Position numbers and translations under genes: made by a program. From an uncultured Mediterraneibacter sp. (GTDB lineage Bacteria > Bacillota > Clostridia > Lachnospirales > Lachnospiraceae), in contig CAKRDD010000003.1 in the NCBI GenBank assembly GCA_934309345.1, positions 62,001-126,000 of the forward strand: DNA of 64,000 bases, written 5' to 3'. The notes under the pieces were generated by a model that had not been told where the DNA came from, searched no databases, and was given only the letters and a program-made list of their open reading frames with translations. Shown in pieces: positions 26,548 through 36,245 of the stretch (the first letter of the stretch is position 1; every line of letters begins with the position of its first letter).

Positions 26548-27096
26548 ATGATGGAAGAGAACATTTTTATGAAGGAAAAGAAACCAATTTCTTTCGAAGA
26601 CTACCTTGAATATGATGAGAACAGCAGGGGGAATCTTGGAGGAGAGCTCCCTGTGATTGTATACCGGTTATTGGAATATTCTATAAAGGACGAGCTTGCG
26701 GTACGTTACGGAAGAACGGAACAGGTTGAGATTTTCCGTAATGCAGGAAGGAAAGCAGGGGAGTTTTTTGCGCGTAAGATGCTGGATCTGAATCAGCCGC
26801 TGGATCAATTTGTGGGCGAACTCCAGAAGAAGATGGCAGAGATGAAGATTGGAGTACTCCGTATTGAATCAGTAGACGAGGAGAGCGGACAGATTATTCT
26901 GACGGTTTCAGAAGATGCGGACTGTTCCGGGCTCCCGGTGCTTGGTGAGACTGTCTGCAATTATGATGAGGGATTTATTTCCGGAATTTTATCTTTATAT
27001 TCAGGAAAGGAATATGTAGCAGTGGAAACGGACTGCTGGGCAACAGGAGGTCGTGTCTGCCGTTTTCAGGCAGATGTAAGAGAAGGTGGCATCTAG
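26548..27096 (+). CDS. V4R-domain sensor protein
   Basis: 182 residues from the ATG at 26548 (AAGGAAGAAA just upstream; an ATG also follows at 26551). The C-terminal two thirds is a V4R domain with conserved Gly and Cys: FRNAGRKAGEFF, CNYDEGFISGILSLYSGKEY, TDCWATGGRVCRF. V4R domains bind small ligands and are often linked to signalling outputs. Here it is four bases from a GGDEF protein, so it probably acts as the input for c-di-GMP synthesis. Ligand unknown. Confidence 0.8.
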   Translation: MMEENIFMKEKKPISFEDYLEYDENSRGNLGGELPVIVYRLLEYSIKDELAVRYGRTEQVEIFRNAGRKAGEFFARKMLDLNQPLDQFVGELQKKMAEMKIGVLRIESVDEESGQIILTVSEDADCSGLPVLGETVCNYDEGFISGILSLYSGKEYVAVETDCWATGGRVCRFQADVREGGI

Positions 27097-27099
27097 TTT

Positions 27100-27972
27100 A
27101 TGGAAGAGAAAAACTGTGAGATATTATTTGAATATCTGAGGGATATTATATATGATTCCGAGAATGCAAAGTTGGATATTGAGCAGCTGGATGAACCTTT
27201 TTTGAAACTTGGAATGGGACTTCAATATCTGGATAAAGCGGTGAAAGAAATGAAGCATTATTCGGCAGAACTTTCACAGGGCAATCTGTCGATCGAGGCA
27301 CCAGGACGGGATAATTTCCTCTGTGAGAATCTGAAGAATATCCATGCGAATCTGAACCATCTGACCTGGCAGGCAAAGCAGGTGGCGAAAGGGGATTATT
27401 CTCAGAGCGTTTCCTATTTGGGAGAATTCTCAGAAGCATTTAATACAATGACAAAGCAGTTGAAAGAACGTGAAGAAGAGCTCGAAGAAGAGGCTTACAG
27501 AGACAAGCTTACAGGGATTGGGAATCGTCATCTGTTCCATGAACAGGCGGAGACGATGCTTGCCACAGGTGAGAGGATTGTATTCTGTTATTGTGATCTT
27601 GATCATTTGAAATATGTGAATGATCATTTCGGGCATCAGGAAGGGGATCGTTACCTGCTGCATTTCGTTGAGACGGTGAAGGCAAATATCCGGCCGGGAG
27701 ACCTGTTCGTGCGTCTTGGCGGTGATGAGTTCTGTGTTGTGCTTTTGAACTGTTCTCAAGAGACCATGCAGGAAAAGTTCAAAAAGGTGCATGAAGCGTT
27801 CTGTCAGGGAGGTTCCGGTGATTATCCGAAGAGCTTCAGTTATGGTATTATAGAACTTCCCGGAGGACATGATATTGTTTCTACAGATGAGATTCTGCAA
27901 AGAGCGGATGAAGTTATGTATGAATATAAGCGGAAACATAAAGAGAAGTACTTAAAACAGCTTGAAAAATAA
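27100..27972 (+). CDS. Diguanylate cyclase (GGDEF)
   Basis: 290 residues. N-terminal helical, HAMP-like region (about 30-125) without membrane segments, then GGDEF domain from DKLTGIGNRHLF. Active site LGGDEF is intact, and RPGD five residues before it is the inhibitory I-site (R-x-x-D). It should make c-di-GMP with product feedback. Co-transcribed with the V4R gene. Confidence 0.93.
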   Translation: MEEKNCEILFEYLRDIIYDSENAKLDIEQLDEPFLKLGMGLQYLDKAVKEMKHYSAELSQGNLSIEAPGRDNFLCENLKNIHANLNHLTWQAKQVAKGDYSQSVSYLGEFSEAFNTMTKQLKEREEELEEEAYRDKLTGIGNRHLFHEQAETMLATGERIVFCYCDLDHLKYVNDHFGHQEGDRYLLHFVETVKANIRPGDLFVRLGGDEFCVVLLNCSQETMQEKFKKVHEAFCQGGSGDYPKSFSYGIIELPGGHDIVSTDEILQRADEVMYEYKRKHKEKYLKQLEK

Positions 27973-28119
27973 GGCATTAGTCGTTATAATAGGAAACATT
28001 GATGTACAAAGGGGAATATCTTTAAAGGAGGGTGTGGATAACTTCTGAAAAAAGACCGACCGGAGTGCATAAGTTATGTAAATAATGTAAATGATAAAAA
28101 AGAATGTGAGGAACATACA

Positions 28120-29520
28120 ATGGTTGAAAAGACAATGGACAAGATCGTAGCACTTGCAAAGTCAAGAGGATTCGTATATCCGGGTTCTGAGATCTACGGT
28201 GGACTTGCCAACACATGGGATTATGGTAATCTTGGTGTTGAACTTAAGAATAATGTGAAGAGAGCATGGTGGAAGAAGTTCATTCAGGAGAACCCATACA
28301 ACGTTGGAGTTGACTGTGCAATCCTTATGAACCCACAGACATGGGTTGCTTCCGGACATCTCGGAGGATTCAGTGATCCACTGATGGACTGTAAGCAGTG
28401 CCATGAGCGTTTCCGTGCAGATAAGATTATTGAAGATTATGCAGCAGAGAATGGAATTGAGCTTGAGAGCTCTGTAGACGGATGGACACAGGAGCAGATG
28501 GCGGCATTTATCGAGGATAATAACATTCCATGTCCGACTTGTGGAAAGCATGATTTTACAGATATCCGTCAGTTCAACCTGATGTTCAAGACATTCCAGG
28601 GTGTTACAGAGGATGCGAAGAACACAGTATACCTTCGTCCTGAGACAGCACAGGGTATTTTTGTAAACTTCAAGAATGTACAGCGTACATCCAGAAAGAA
28701 ACTTCCATTCGGTATCGGACAGATCGGTAAATCATTCCGTAACGAGATCACACCGGGTAACTTTACATTCCGTACAAGAGAGTTCGAGCAGATGGAGCTT
28801 GAGTTCTTCTGCAAACCGGACACAGACCTTGAGTGGTTTGATTACTGGAAGAGTTTCTGCCTGAACTGGCTGTCATCTCTTGGACTGAAGGATGAGGAAG
28901 TACGTTACCGTGACCATGATCAGGAAGAGCTTTCCTTCTACAGTAAGGCTACTACAGACGTTGAGTTCCTTTTCCCATTCGGATGGGGCGAGCTGTGGGG
29001 AATCGCTGACCGTACAGATTATGACCTGACTCAGCATCAGAATGTATCCGGACAGGATATGACATACTTTGATGATGAGACAAAGGAGAAATACATTCCA
29101 TACGTTATCGAGCCATCACTTGGTGCTGACCGTGTTGTACTTGCATTCCTTTGCAGTGCATATGACGAAGAGAATATCGGAACAGAAGAGAAACCGGATA
29201 TGAGAACTGTACTTCATTTCCATCCGGCACTTGCTCCGGTTAAGATTGGTGTGCTTCCACTTTCCAAGAAACTGAACGAAGGCGCAGAGAAAGTATTTGC
29301 AGAGTTATCCAAGTACTACAACTGTGAGTTCGATGATCGTGGAAATATCGGAAAACGTTACCGTCGTCAGGACGAGATCGGTACTCCATTCTGTGTAACA
29401 TATGACTTCGATTCTGAGGAAGACGGAGCTGTTACAGTACGTGACCGTGACACAATGGAACAGGAAAGAGTTAAGATTGAAGATCTGAAAGCATACTTCG
29501 AGAAGAAATTCGAGTGGTAA
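28120..29520 (+). CDS. glyS: Glycyl-tRNA synthetase, single-chain class II (alpha2 type)
   Basis: 466 residues. Start GTGAGGAAC-ATACA-ATG. Class II motifs and GlyRS signatures: SRGFVYPGSEIYGGLANTWDYG, RPETAQGIFVNF, FRNEITPGNFTFRTREFEQME, and a C-terminal anticodon-binding domain (VKIGVLPLSKKL onward). No T-box leader is seen in the 147 bases upstream. Codon use is strongly biased, as in a highly expressed gene. Confidence 0.97.
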   Translation: MVEKTMDKIVALAKSRGFVYPGSEIYGGLANTWDYGNLGVELKNNVKRAWWKKFIQENPYNVGVDCAILMNPQTWVASGHLGGFSDPLMDCKQCHERFRADKIIEDYAAENGIELESSVDGWTQEQMAAFIEDNNIPCPTCGKHDFTDIRQFNLMFKTFQGVTEDAKNTVYLRPETAQGIFVNFKNVQRTSRKKLPFGIGQIGKSFRNEITPGNFTFRTREFEQMELEFFCKPDTDLEWFDYWKSFCLNWLSSLGLKDEEVRYRDHDQEELSFYSKATTDVEFLFPFGWGELWGIADRTDYDLTQHQNVSGQDMTYFDDETKEKYIPYVIEPSLGADRVVLAFLCSAYDEENIGTEEKPDMRTVLHFHPALAPVKIGVLPLSKKLNEGAEKVFAELSKYYNCEFDDRGNIGKRYRRQDEIGTPFCVTYDFDSEEDGAVTVRDRDTMEQERVKIEDLKAYFEKKFEW

Positions 29521-29533
29521 GATAAATGAGAAG

Positions 29534-29588
29534 AGCCCGGACTGTAGTTCACAGGTAAGCTTGTGGATTCAGTTTGGGCTGTTTCTTT
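29534..29588 (+). terminator. glyS terminator
   Basis: AGCCCGGACTG (29534-29544) pairs with CAGTTTGGGCT (29570-29580), followed by GTTTCTTT. Confidence 0.7.
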
Positions 29589-29610
29589 ATAACTTTAAAA
29601 TAGCATGGAA

Positions 29611-29768
29611 GATAGAACGTTACTGTTCACTCCCGTGTCAATCACTCCGCTGATTGACACGGAGGATGCGTGTTTTGACTTGAATGCATCTCGCCCCATC
29701 GCCAAAGGCGATTTAAAATGGCGAGATGCGTTGCTGGTCGCACATCGTGTGAACAGTAACGATAGAAC
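29611..29768. mobile_element. MITE-like element, 142 bp, with 12-bp terminal inverted repeats and 8-bp target duplication
   Basis: Terminal inverted repeats GTTACTGTTCAC (29619-29630) and GTGAACAGTAAC (29749-29760) are perfect. The flanks are an exact direct repeat GATAGAAC (29611-29618 and 29761-29768), the mark of transposition. Inside are two nested palindromes: CCGTGTCAATCA/TGATTGACACGG (29633-29662) and GCATCTCGCC/GGCGAGATGC (29686-29695, 29720-29729) around ATCGCC/GGCGAT. There is no coding capacity, so it would need a transposase in trans. Related fragments lie at 26480 and 57087. It sits between the glyS terminator and the M18 gene's ribosome binding site. Confidence 0.8.
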
Positions 29769-29782
29769 AGGAGGAGAATGAC

Positions 29783-31183
29783 ATGGACAGAAAAAATGCA
29801 TGGACAACTTACAGTAAAGAAGAGCTGGACAGATTAGAACAGGTGAATACAGAATACAAGAGCTGCCTCGATGCCGGCAAGACAGAGCGCGAGTGTGTTA
29901 CACTGGCAGTTGAAAAGGCAAAAGCAGAGGGATATAAGGATATCAGAGACGTCATTAAAAACGGTGAAGAAGTGAAAGCCGGAGATAAACTGTATGCAGT
30001 ATGTATGAACAAGACGATTGCGCTGTTCCATATGGGTACAAAACCGTTGACAGATGGAATGAATATTCTTGGAGCTCATATTGATTCTCCGCGCATTGAT
30101 GTAAAACAGAATCCATTGTATGAGAATGAAGAGTTTGCTTATCTCGATACACATTATTATGGTGGAATCAAGAAATATCAGTGGGTGACGCTTCCACTTG
30201 CACTTCATGGAGTGATCGCAAAGAAAGATGGCACAACAGTTCAGGTAAGTATTGGTGAGAAAGAAGATGATCCGGTCTTTGTTATCACGGATCTGCTGAT
30301 CCATCTCGCGTCGAAACAGATGGAGAAAAAGGCTGCAACGGTTGTAGAAGGGGAAAAGCTTGATCTTCTGATCGGAAGCCGCCCGATTGAGCAGGATGAG
30401 ACTCTTGAAGAGAAAGAAAAAGAGACTGTAAAAGCAAATGTAATCAATCTTCTGAAACAATATTATGACATGGAAGAGGAAGATTTTCTCTCCGCAGAGC
30501 TTGAGATTGTTCCGGCAGGAAAGGCCCGCGACTGTGGTCTGGACCGCAGCATGGTGCTTGCTTACGGACAGGATGACCGTGTGTGTGCATTTACCTCTCT
30601 CTTTGCAATGCTTGATGTGAAAGAAGTAGAGCACACAGCGTGCTGTATCCTCGTAGATAAAGAGGAGATTGGAAGTGTCGGTGCGACCGGAATGCATTCC
30701 CGTTTCTTTGAAAATACAGTTGCAGAGCTTGTAGCTTTGACAGAAGGGGAGTCTGACCTGAAAGTCAGAAGAGCAATGATGAATTCCAGAATGCTTTCTT
30801 CTGATGTAAGTGCAGCTTACGATCCGATGTATGCTGAAGTATTCGAAAAACGCAGTTCTGCATTCTTCGGAAAAGGACTTGTATTCAACAAATTTACAGG
30901 TGCCCGCGGAAAGAGCGGATCGAATGATGCGAACGCAGAGTATCTTGCGAAGATCAGAAATGCAATGGATGCGCAGAACGTTGCCTACCAGTTCGCAGAG
31001 CTTGGAAAGGTAGATGCCGGCGGTGGCGGAACAATCGCTTACATTATGGCAAATTATGGCATGGAAGTCATCGACAGCGGTGTCGCAGTATTGAGCATGC
31101 ATGCACCGTGGGAAGTGACAAGCAAGGCAGATGTGTATGAAGCTTATAAGGGATATAAGGCATTTGTTGAAGAAATGAGATAA
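29783..31183 (+). CDS. M18 family aminopeptidase
   Basis: 466 residues, zinc-dependent aminopeptidase of the M18 (aspartyl aminopeptidase) family. Metal-ligand regions: GAHIDSPRIDVKQNP, DKEEIGSVGATGMHS, SSDVSAAYDP, and AGGGGTIAY near the C-terminus. Cytoplasmic peptide degradation. The ribosome binding site AGGAGG (29769-29774) directly follows the right target duplication of the MITE, so the insertion replaced or displaced the original upstream region. Confidence 0.93.
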   Translation: MDRKNAWTTYSKEELDRLEQVNTEYKSCLDAGKTERECVTLAVEKAKAEGYKDIRDVIKNGEEVKAGDKLYAVCMNKTIALFHMGTKPLTDGMNILGAHIDSPRIDVKQNPLYENEEFAYLDTHYYGGIKKYQWVTLPLALHGVIAKKDGTTVQVSIGEKEDDPVFVITDLLIHLASKQMEKKAATVVEGEKLDLLIGSRPIEQDETLEEKEKETVKANVINLLKQYYDMEEEDFLSAELEIVPAGKARDCGLDRSMVLAYGQDDRVCAFTSLFAMLDVKEVEHTACCILVDKEEIGSVGATGMHSRFFENTVAELVALTEGESDLKVRRAMMNSRMLSSDVSAAYDPMYAEVFEKRSSAFFGKGLVFNKFTGARGKSGSNDANAEYLAKIRNAMDAQNVAYQFAELGKVDAGGGGTIAYIMANYGMEVIDSGVAVLSMHAPWEVTSKADVYEAYKGYKAFVEEMR

Positions 31184-31565
31184 GGATATTTCATATGCCG
31201 AATTTGAGGGAAAATGCATGATGTCGGGGCGGGAATGTCCTGGCAGAGATACGTGAAAATTGTATATTAATCACAAAAAATAGTTGTCTTTCAAGTTTTT
31301 ATAGAGCATGGACAGCTATTTTTTTGTGCGTTTTGTATATTGTATAAAGATAAATGCAAATATGCAAAATGACAGCATAATGGACAATGTGTTTACAATT
31401 TATGAAAGATAGTTTAACCAATATGAAAAGTATACAAAAAGTATTTGTAAAAATTGTATATAATTACGAACAAAAGACTTGACTCATAAGTGTAAAACTA
31501 TTAAAATATTATATGCGAAATAAAATTATTTTATTTGTAAAAATTATTTTAGGAGGTCATTGAAC
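31184..31565. other. Intergenic: M18 terminator and ppdK promoter region
   Basis: A terminator (AATAGTTGTC/GACAGCTATT plus T-run) lies at 31279-31326. Downstream is AT-rich, with TATAAT at 31459-31464 as the likely ppdK -10 and a 13-base direct repeat ATTTGTAAAAATT at 31443 and 31533. No gene is seen. A long 5' untranslated region for ppdK is likely. Confidence 0.6.
31279..31326 (+). terminator. M18 aminopeptidase terminator
   Basis: AATAGTTGTC (31279-31288) pairs with GACAGCTATT (31311-31320) and runs into TTTTT. Confidence 0.75.
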
Positions 31566-34196
31566 ATGGCAAAATGGGTTTATATGTTCACTGAAGGTAA
31601 CGCTGATATGAGAAACCTTCTTGGTGGAAAAGGCGCAAACCTGGCAGAGATGACAAATCTGGGTCTTCCTGTACCACAGGGATTCACAGTAACAACTGAG
31701 GCTTGTACACAGTACTATGAGGATGGCAGACAGATCAACGATGAGATTATGGCTCAGATCATGGAAGCTATCGATAAGATGGAAGGAATTACAGGTAAGA
31801 AATTCGGAGATAAAGAGAATCCGCTTCTCGTTTCCGTACGTTCAGGAGCTAGAGCTTCTATGCCTGGTATGATGGATACAATTCTTAACCTTGGACTTAA
31901 CGAAGAGGTTGTTGAAACACTGGCAAATGCTTCAGGCAACCCACGTTGGGCTTGGGACTGCTACAGAAGATTCATCCAGATGTTCTCTGATGTAGTTATG
32001 GAAGTTGGTAAGAAATACTTCGAAGAACTGATCGACAAGATGAAAGAAGAGAAGGGTGTTAAACTTGACGTAGAGCTTGACGCTGATGATCTTAAGAAAC
32101 TTGCAGAGCAGTTCAAGGCTGAGTACAAAGAGAAGATCGGTGAGGACTTCCCTACAGATCCTAAGGTTCAGCTTATGGAAGCTGTTAAGGCTGTATTCCG
32201 TTCATGGGATAACCCGAGAGCTAACGTATACCGCCGTGACAATGACATCCCTTATTCATGGGGAACAGCTGTTAACGTACAGATGATGGCATTCGGTAAC
32301 ATGGGAGATGACTGTGGTACAGGTGTTGCCTTCACACGTGACCCAGCTACAGGAGAGAACGGTCTGTTCGGAGAGTTCCTGACAAACGCTCAGGGTGAGG
32401 ACGTTGTTGCCGGTGTTCGTACACCAATGCACATTTCCGAGATGGAGCAGAAGTTCCCAGAAGCATTTAAACAGTTCAAAGAAGTTTGCAACACTCTGGA
32501 GACACACTACAGAGATATGCAGGACATGGAGTTCACTGTAGAGCACGGTAAACTGTACATGCTTCAGACACGTAATGGTAAGAGAACAGCTCAGGCTGCT
32601 CTTAAGATCGCTTGTGATCTTGTAGATGAAGGAATGAGAACAGAGAAAGAGGCTGTTGCAATGATCGACCCTCGTAACCTTGATACTCTGCTTCACCCAC
32701 AGTTCGACGCTGCAGCACTGAAAGCTGCTACACCAATGGCTAAAGCACTTGGAGCATCTCCAGGAGCTGCTTGTGGTAAAGTCGTATTTACAGCTGATGA
32801 CGCTGTAGAGTGGGCTGCAAGAGGAGAGAAAGTTATCCTTGTTCGTCTTGAGACATCACCAGAAGATATCACAGGTATGAAGTCTGCTCAGGGTATCCTG
32901 ACAGTTCGTGGTGGTATGACATCTCACGCAGCTGTAGTTGCTCGTGGAATGGGAACATGCTGCGTATCTGGTTGTGGTGACATCACAATGGACGAAGCTA
33001 ATAAGAAATTTACACTTGGTGGAAAAGAATTCCACGAGGGAGATGCAATCTCACTTGATGGATCCACAGGTGCTATCTATGACGGAATCATCCCGACTGT
33101 AGACGCTACAATCGCTGGTGAGTTCGGAAGAATCATGGGATGGGCTGACAAGTACAGAACTATGAAAGTTCGTACAAATGCTGATACACCGGCTGACGCT
33201 AAGAAAGCTCGTGAGCTTGGTGCAGAAGGTATCGGACTTTGCCGTACAGAGCATATGTTCTTCGAAGGCAACAGAATCGACGCATTCCGTGAGATGATCT
33301 GTGCAGAGACAGTGGAAGAAAGAGAAGCAGCACTTGCTAAGATTCTTCCAGAGCAGCAGGGAGACTTCGAGAAACTTTACGAAGCCCTTGAAGGTAACCC
33401 GGTTACAATCCGTTTCCTTGACCCACCGCTTCATGAGTTCGTTCCTACAGAGGAAGAGGACATCAAGAAACTGGCTGACGCTCAGGGCAAAACAGTTGAC
33501 CAGATCAAAGCTATCATTGACAGCCTGCACGAGTTCAACCCAATGATGGGACACCGTGGATGCCGTCTTGCAGTTACATACCCAGAGATTGCTAAGATGC
33601 AGACAAGCGCTGTTATCCGTGCAGCAATCAATGTGAAGAAAGCTCATCCAGATTGGAACGTAAAACCTGAGATCATGATCCCACTTGTTGGAGATATCAA
33701 AGAGCTCAAATACGTTAAGAAATTCGTTGTAGAGACAGCTGACGCTGAGATCGCAGCAACTGGAAGTGACCTTGAGTACGAGGTTGGTACAATGATCGAG
33801 ATCCCAAGAGCTGCTCTTACAGCTGACGATATCGCAAAAGAAGCTGACTTCTTCTGCTTCGGAACAAACGACCTTACACAGATGACATACGGATTCTCCC
33901 GTGATGACGCTGGTAAGTTCCTCGATGCTTACTATGATGCTAAGATCTTCGAGAACGATCCATTTGCAAAACTGGATCAGGTTGGTGTTGGCAAGCTTAT
34001 GAAGATGGCTATCGAACTTGGAAAACCGGTTAACCCAAGCCTGCATGTAGGTATCTGTGGAGAGCACGGTGGAGATCCAAGCTCTGTAGAGTTCTGCGAC
34101 AGCATCGGACTTGACTATGTATCCTGCTCACCATTCCGTGTACCGATCGCTCGTCTTGCAGCAGCACAGGCAGCAATTGCCAAGAAGAACGCTTAA
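31566..34196 (+). CDS. ppdK: Pyruvate, phosphate dikinase
   Basis: 876 residues. The ATG at 31566 is eight bases after a perfect AGGAGGT. Interconverts pyruvate/ATP/Pi and PEP/AMP/PPi. N-terminal ATP-grasp region (LLGGKGANLAEMTNLGLPVPQGFTV, SVRSGARASMPGMMDTILN), central phosphohistidine domain (LTVRGGMTSHAAVVARGMGTCC), and C-terminal PEP-binding barrel (GLCRTEHMF, MGHRGCRL, FCFGTNDLTQMTYG). Very strong codon bias. In these anaerobes it serves PPi-linked glycolysis. Confidence 0.98.
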   Translation: MAKWVYMFTEGNADMRNLLGGKGANLAEMTNLGLPVPQGFTVTTEACTQYYEDGRQINDEIMAQIMEAIDKMEGITGKKFGDKENPLLVSVRSGARASMPGMMDTILNLGLNEEVVETLANASGNPRWAWDCYRRFIQMFSDVVMEVGKKYFEELIDKMKEEKGVKLDVELDADDLKKLAEQFKAEYKEKIGEDFPTDPKVQLMEAVKAVFRSWDNPRANVYRRDNDIPYSWGTAVNVQMMAFGNMGDDCGTGVAFTRDPATGENGLFGEFLTNAQGEDVVAGVRTPMHISEMEQKFPEAFKQFKEVCNTLETHYRDMQDMEFTVEHGKLYMLQTRNGKRTAQAALKIACDLVDEGMRTEKEAVAMIDPRNLDTLLHPQFDAAALKAATPMAKALGASPGAACGKVVFTADDAVEWAARGEKVILVRLETSPEDITGMKSAQGILTVRGGMTSHAAVVARGMGTCCVSGCGDITMDEANKKFTLGGKEFHEGDAISLDGSTGAIYDGIIPTVDATIAGEFGRIMGWADKYRTMKVRTNADTPADAKKARELGAEGIGLCRTEHMFFEGNRIDAFREMICAETVEEREAALAKILPEQQGDFEKLYEALEGNPVTIRFLDPPLHEFVPTEEEDIKKLADAQGKTVDQIKAIIDSLHEFNPMMGHRGCRLAVTYPEIAKMQTSAVIRAAINVKKAHPDWNVKPEIMIPLVGDIKELKYVKKFVVETADAEIAATGSDLEYEVGTMIEIPRAALTADDIAKEADFFCFGTNDLTQMTYGFSRDDAGKFLDAYYDAKIFENDPFAKLDQVGVGKLMKMAIELGKPVNPSLHVGICGEHGGDPSSVEFCDSIGLDYVSCSPFRVPIARLAAAQAAIAKKNA

Positions 34197-34266
34197 TTAT
34201 AGTTGTTAGTAGATTATACATAGAAGCTTCTTTGGAAGTACACTGACAAGTGAATTAGAAAAATAG

Positions 34267-34328
34267 AATCTCCCCTCATATCTGATGGAATCAATTAGAT
34301 TTCATTCGGTGTGAGGGGAGATTTTTTT
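34267..34328 (+). terminator. ppdK terminator
   Basis: AATCTCCCCTCA (34267-34278) pairs perfectly with TGAGGGGAGATT (34312-34323), followed by a T-run. The loop region can extend the stem. Confidence 0.9.
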
Positions 34329-34612
34329 GACTTTATATTGGGAAAGTGTTATTCAGGGGAGTATTTGGAAGATAGTTAGTGATGTTTGATGACTTGGTTG
34401 GCAATAATTCTATGTAGGTCAATAAAGATAGGGAACTGTTACCTGAGAAAAGACAACAAATTTGTAATCCGCTACACCATCCATTGCCTTTGTCACATAA
34501 GCATGTTAAAATACAATAAAATACTACAATATTATTTGTAGGGTGCGTGGGGACACACTTTACAAGAATTTACCATCAGGAAGAACGAACTGTTTTAAGT
34601 GAGGTGGTATTT
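34329..34612. other. Intergenic with promoter for the 5'-nucleotidase-like gene
   Basis: No gene. A promoter TTGTCA (34490-34495), 16 bases, TACAAT (34512-34517) precedes the gene, with a ~95-base untranslated leader. The rest shows no clear structure. Confidence 0.55.
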
Positions 34613-36079
34613 ATGAAAAACTTGAAGGAATTAATAATTCTTCATTCAAACGACATGCACGGAGATTTTTTGGCAGAACAGATTGATGAAAAGCTGGTAG
34701 GTGGTGTATCTCTTCTCTCAGGATATGTGAACATGGTGCGTAATCAGGAAAAGAATGTGCTTTATGCTATTGCCGGTGATATGTTCCGTGGTTCTGTTAT
34801 CGATTCCGAGTACAAGGGCGTATCAACCATCGGTATTATGAATCTACTTGGGCCTGATGTAGCAACGATTGGTAACCACGAGGTTGATTATGGTCTGGCG
34901 CATTTGCTGTTTCTGGAGAAATGTGCAAACTTCCCGATTATCAATGCCAACTTTCATATCCGCTCTAATCATAAGCGACTGTTTCAGCCTCACTATATTG
35001 CTGAAATAGATGGTATGAAGATACTTTTTATTGGAATAATAACAGAGGATGTACTTGCACAGACAAAAGCAGAAGAACTGATTGGTTCCTTTGTGGATAT
35101 CAGCGAAGCAGCACAGGAAGTAGGCAATATATGCAATGCTTACAATGCCATTGATATTGATTTCACAGTACTTCTGACACACATCGGATTCGAGGAAGAT
35201 AAAAAGCTTGCAGCTTTACTGGATCCAGCCTTGGGCGTGGATGTAATCATCGGTGGGCATTCACACACGTTTCTGGAAGAACCTGCACTTGTTAATAATA
35301 TCTATATCGTGCAAGCCGGTACAGGCACAGATCAGATCGGACGCTTTGATATTATGGTAGATACTGATCTTAATGCAATCGATACATTTACCTGGCAGTT
35401 GATTCCGATCAACAACGATACTGCGCCAAAAGACGAAGCTATGGAACAATTTATAACACAGTATAAGCAGGAAACTGACAAGAAGTATGATCGTATTGTA
35501 ACAAGATTCACCAAATGTCTGACGCATCCACTCCGCAATCAGGAAACTGCTCTTGGTAACCTGATCGCAGATATTCTGAAAGACAGCCTTGGAATTGATC
35601 TGATGCTTCTCGGTTCCGGTGAAGTCAGAAGTTATGAATTGGGACCTGTCGTACATTATCACAGCCTGGTAGAATGCCTGCCATATGATGAAGCTGTCTA
35701 TATGCTGAAAGTAACCGGAGCACAATTAGAACATATGCTACGTTTTATCCTGCGCGAAGAAGCCTTTCTTGGAGAACATACGGAATTCTATCAGTTCTCC
35801 CACGGTATGCAGATTATATGGTCGCGTAAAGAACAGACTTTCCGGAAACTTAGTCTCAATGACCAGCCTATTGAAGAGCATCAGTTATATTCTATTGCTC
35901 TTTCAAAATATCACTTTATGAATATCTCTGATTTTATGGATATTTCACTGGAAGAAACGAAAAAAAATGCACTTCCTCGTGTACTGGCCACATCAAGTCG
36001 AGATATTGTAGAAGAATATATGATGGTTACACCGCATCTTTGCCGTGAAGTTGAAGGACGCCTGATTGTTGTAGATTGA
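34613..36079 (+). CDS. Metallophosphatase / 5'-nucleotidase family enzyme, cytoplasmic
   Basis: 488 residues from the ATG at 34613 (GAGGTGGT upstream). N-terminal metallophosphoesterase domain: HSNDMHGDF, AGDMFRGSV, GNHEVDYG, VLLTHIGF, GGHSHT. C-terminal 5'-nucleotidase substrate domain (ETALGNLIADILKD, GSGEVRS). Most family members are secreted; this one has no signal peptide, so it probably acts inside the cell on nucleotides or related phosphate esters. Single-gene unit. Confidence 0.88.
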   Translation: MKNLKELIILHSNDMHGDFLAEQIDEKLVGGVSLLSGYVNMVRNQEKNVLYAIAGDMFRGSVIDSEYKGVSTIGIMNLLGPDVATIGNHEVDYGLAHLLFLEKCANFPIINANFHIRSNHKRLFQPHYIAEIDGMKILFIGIITEDVLAQTKAEELIGSFVDISEAAQEVGNICNAYNAIDIDFTVLLTHIGFEEDKKLAALLDPALGVDVIIGGHSHTFLEEPALVNNIYIVQAGTGTDQIGRFDIMVDTDLNAIDTFTWQLIPINNDTAPKDEAMEQFITQYKQETDKKYDRIVTRFTKCLTHPLRNQETALGNLIADILKDSLGIDLMLLGSGEVRSYELGPVVHYHSLVECLPYDEAVYMLKVTGAQLEHMLRFILREEAFLGEHTEFYQFSHGMQIIWSRKEQTFRKLSLNDQPIEEHQLYSIALSKYHFMNISDFMDISLEETKKNALPRVLATSSRDIVEEYMMVTPHLCREVEGRLIVVD

Positions 36080-36153
36080 TCTATTTTTATGATTTTATAA
36101 TTCCAAGAGAACTGTTTTGGTTGCATTTGTTGACTTGCTTTCTGTTTTTGCAT

Positions 36154-36212
36154 TTTTTTGGAAAAAACCCCTTTAGCGTAAGATTTCTGTTATAATTTAT
36201 ATATTGAATTTT
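36154..36212 (+). promoter_or_regulatory. Duplicated extended -10 promoter, copy A
   Basis: TTTGGAAAAAACCCCTTT and GTAAGATTTCTGTTATAATT run to the gene leader. -10 is TATAAT (36191-36196) with TG one base before it (extended -10). No -35 is found at the usual distance. The same ~59 bases recur at 39674-39732 with only a few mismatches. Confidence 0.75.
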
Positions 36213-36245
36213 GAACCAAACGAGCTTGTTAAAAGGGGGATTTTA

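Noticed and set aside
27973..28119. T-box riboswitch upstream of glyS
   Set aside because: No T-box sequence or specifier/terminator arrangement; only a weak ATAACTT/AAGTTAT repeat and a GGAGGG.
29834..31219. 461-codon open frame on the minus strand
   Set aside because: Antisense to the M18 aminopeptidase gene, Cys/His/Ile-rich without motifs; produced by codon bias of the real gene.
33051..34067. 338-codon open frame on the minus strand inside ppdK
   Set aside because: Shadow of a highly biased gene; composition rich in Cys, Ser and Leu with no domain or ribosome binding site.
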